Positions 62,300 to 64,000 of a DNA stretch of 64,000 nt are shown here, piece after piece. This DNA comes from Xanthomonas sp. (GTDB lineage: Bacteria; Pseudomonadota; Gammaproteobacteria; Xanthomonadales; Xanthomonadaceae): positions 1 through 64,000 of the forward strand of contig JADFDQ010000013.1 of assembly GCA_018262705.1 (NCBI GenBank), in the 5' to 3' direction. Below the pieces are notes generated by a model, which was not told the DNA's origin, ran no database searches, and worked only from the letters and a program-made list of their open reading frames with translations. Position 1 is the first letter of the stretch. Each line of letters starts with the position of its first letter. The position numbers and the translations under genes were made by a program.

Positions 62300-63817
62300 C
62301 ATGACACCGCCGATGGCCTGCCGGCCACCGTCACCACGGCCATCAATGGCGCGACCGTCACCAACACCTGGAGCTACAACCACCGCCGCCTGCCCACCCT
62401 CGAGCGCGTGCAGCCGGACGCCAGCCAGACCTTCAGCTTGAGCTACGGCTACAACGCCCTCGGCCAGGTCATCACTGAAACCCTCAGCGATGGGGTCATC
62501 CTGAGCTACGCCGTCAATGCGCTGGGGCAGGTGGCGCAGGTCAACGCCCAAGTGGCGGGTGCCACCACCCCGCTGGCCAGCAATGCCCGCTACTACCCCA
62601 ACGGCGCGCTGGCCCAGTTCACCTACGGCAACGGCATCGTCCACACCCTGACCCAGAACGCCAGACAACTGCCGGCCCGCAGCGTGGATGGCAGCGTGCT
62701 CGACCTGAGCACCGCCTTCGATGCCAACGGCAATGTCGCCGCCATCACCGACAACACGCCAAGCGCACGCCAGACCCGCGCCATGACCTACGACGGGCTG
62801 GACCGGCTCACCGGCACCACCTCGCCAATGTTTGGCAGCGCCGGCTATGCCTATGACGCCCAGGACAACCTGACCCGGGTGCAGGTGACCGGCGGCAGCC
62901 AGCCGCGCGATCACACCTACTGCTACAACGCAACAAACCAACTGACCTTCGTGCGCAGCGGCCCCAACTGCAGCGGCAGCGCCAGCCCGGCGGTGACCGC
63001 GCTGGGCTATGACCTGCAGGGCAACCTGAGCTTCAAGAACAACGCCAGCTACGCCTTCGACTTCGGCAACCGCCTGCGAGCCACTGCGAACCAGAGCTAC
63101 CGCTACGACGCCCAAGGCCGGCGGGTGCGGCAGGACGTGGCCGGCAGCCAACTGCAATACAGCCAGTACGCCGCCGATGGCCGGCTGATGTGGCAACGGG
63201 ATGAAACAACCAACCAGCGCATCGCCAATGTCTATCTGGCCGGCAGCCTGCTGGCGGAAATCAGCCGGCCGCTGACCGGCAACACGACCACCATCCGCTA
63301 CCTGCACACCGACGCCCTCGGCAGCCCGATTGCCAAGACCAACGCCAGCGGCGCTATCATCGAAACCAGCGAGTACGAACCGTATGGGAGGCTGCTGAAC
63401 CGAGCCAACGACAACCGCGCGGGGTATACCGGGCATGTGATGGATGCGGCGAGCGGGCTGGTGTATATGCAGCAGCGCTATTACGATCCGGCGCTGGGTG
63501 TGTTTCTGAGTGTTGATCCGGTGGCGTCAAACATGAACAACGCCTGGAACTTCAATCGCTATAACTACGCGGCGAATAATCCATATAGGTTTACGGATCC
63601 CGATGGGAGAGTAGTGAAATCAGAAGATGCTTCTGATAATCAAGATCTTCTGACGCATATCAATATAGATTCGCGCACGCAGTACAAATTTGACGATAAC
63701 AATCGGCTAACGAAAGACGAAAATGCCAATGACAACGATCATGGGTCAAGTTATTACTCGGAAAGGCTTGACGCAGCGATAGCGAGCGAGAAGACGCTTA
63801 GCCTAGCAGGCCGCTGA
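62300..63817 (+). pseudogene. 5'-truncated Rhs protein, C-terminal part, 3' end cut by an IS
   Basis: YGYNALGQVITETLSDG, YRYDAQGRRVRQDV, YLHTDALGSPIAKTNASG, QQRYYDPALGVFLSVDPVASN; reading frame is open upstream of the called ORF to about 62282. Confidence 0.85.
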
Positions 63818-63875
63818 AATACCTCCCGCCCGCATAGACTTGTCCCATCGCCGTTTTACTTGACCGAGTCCTTCG

Positions 63876-64000
63876 ATGCGTGGTGCCGACGTACTGCAAG
63901 AAAGTCTGTTCAACGTCCGCAAGCTGGACGACTTCGTTCCGTCGACGCATCCGCTGCGGCCGATCCGCGAGCGGGTGAACCAAGCGCTGGTGCGGCTGGA
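63876..64000 (+). CDS. Transposase N-terminus (IS5-like/DUF772 type), cut by window end
   Basis: MRGADVLQESLFNVRKLDDFVPSTHPLRPIRERVNQALVRL. Confidence 0.8.
   Translation, partial: MRGADVLQESLFNVRKLDDFVPSTHPLRPIRERVNQALVRL

Overview
High-GC gammaproteobacterial chromosome window. Gene content and synteny look Xanthomonadales/Lysobacteraceae-like (inference from gene order and protein similarity recalled without a search). About 1-58.9 kb is mostly conserved core: fabA-fabB, SulP transporter with a coupled XRE regulator, phoH-bcp-gcvR, dapA-lipoprotein, tRNA-Glu, pcnB-folK-panB-panC-panD-pgi, ydbH/ydbL-like pair, patatin plus 3-hydroxybutyrate dehydrogenase, ABC exporter, ECF sigma/anti-sigma, GAF-GGDEF-EAL protein, xseA, ispG, cysK, cysB-like, tonB, SIMPL, maf-rng-yhdP-tldD, darP, pmbA, DUF1800/DUF1501, M48/CHASE2 pair, ispA-xseB-tilS, accA, dnaE. 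After dnaE, from about 58.98 kb to the end, the sequence becomes a decayed accessory mosaic: truncated tyrosine recombinase, ParE/RelE-type toxin-antitoxin pair followed by attC-like palindromic sites, an orphan Rhs C-terminal toxin overlapping a small membrane protein (candidate immunity), four same-orientation IS-end-like repeats, a 5'-truncated Rhs gene cut at its 3' end by another IS. Strongest leads: the Rhs-CT/immunity module, the attC-like array without an integron integrase, an in-frame intergenic-type repeat insertion in dnaE, the IS-end array, and a CHASE2 protein translationally coupled to an SH3-M48 protease. No CRISPR array was seen and no complete known anti-phage system was recognised. 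All family names rest on motif recognition, not database searches.
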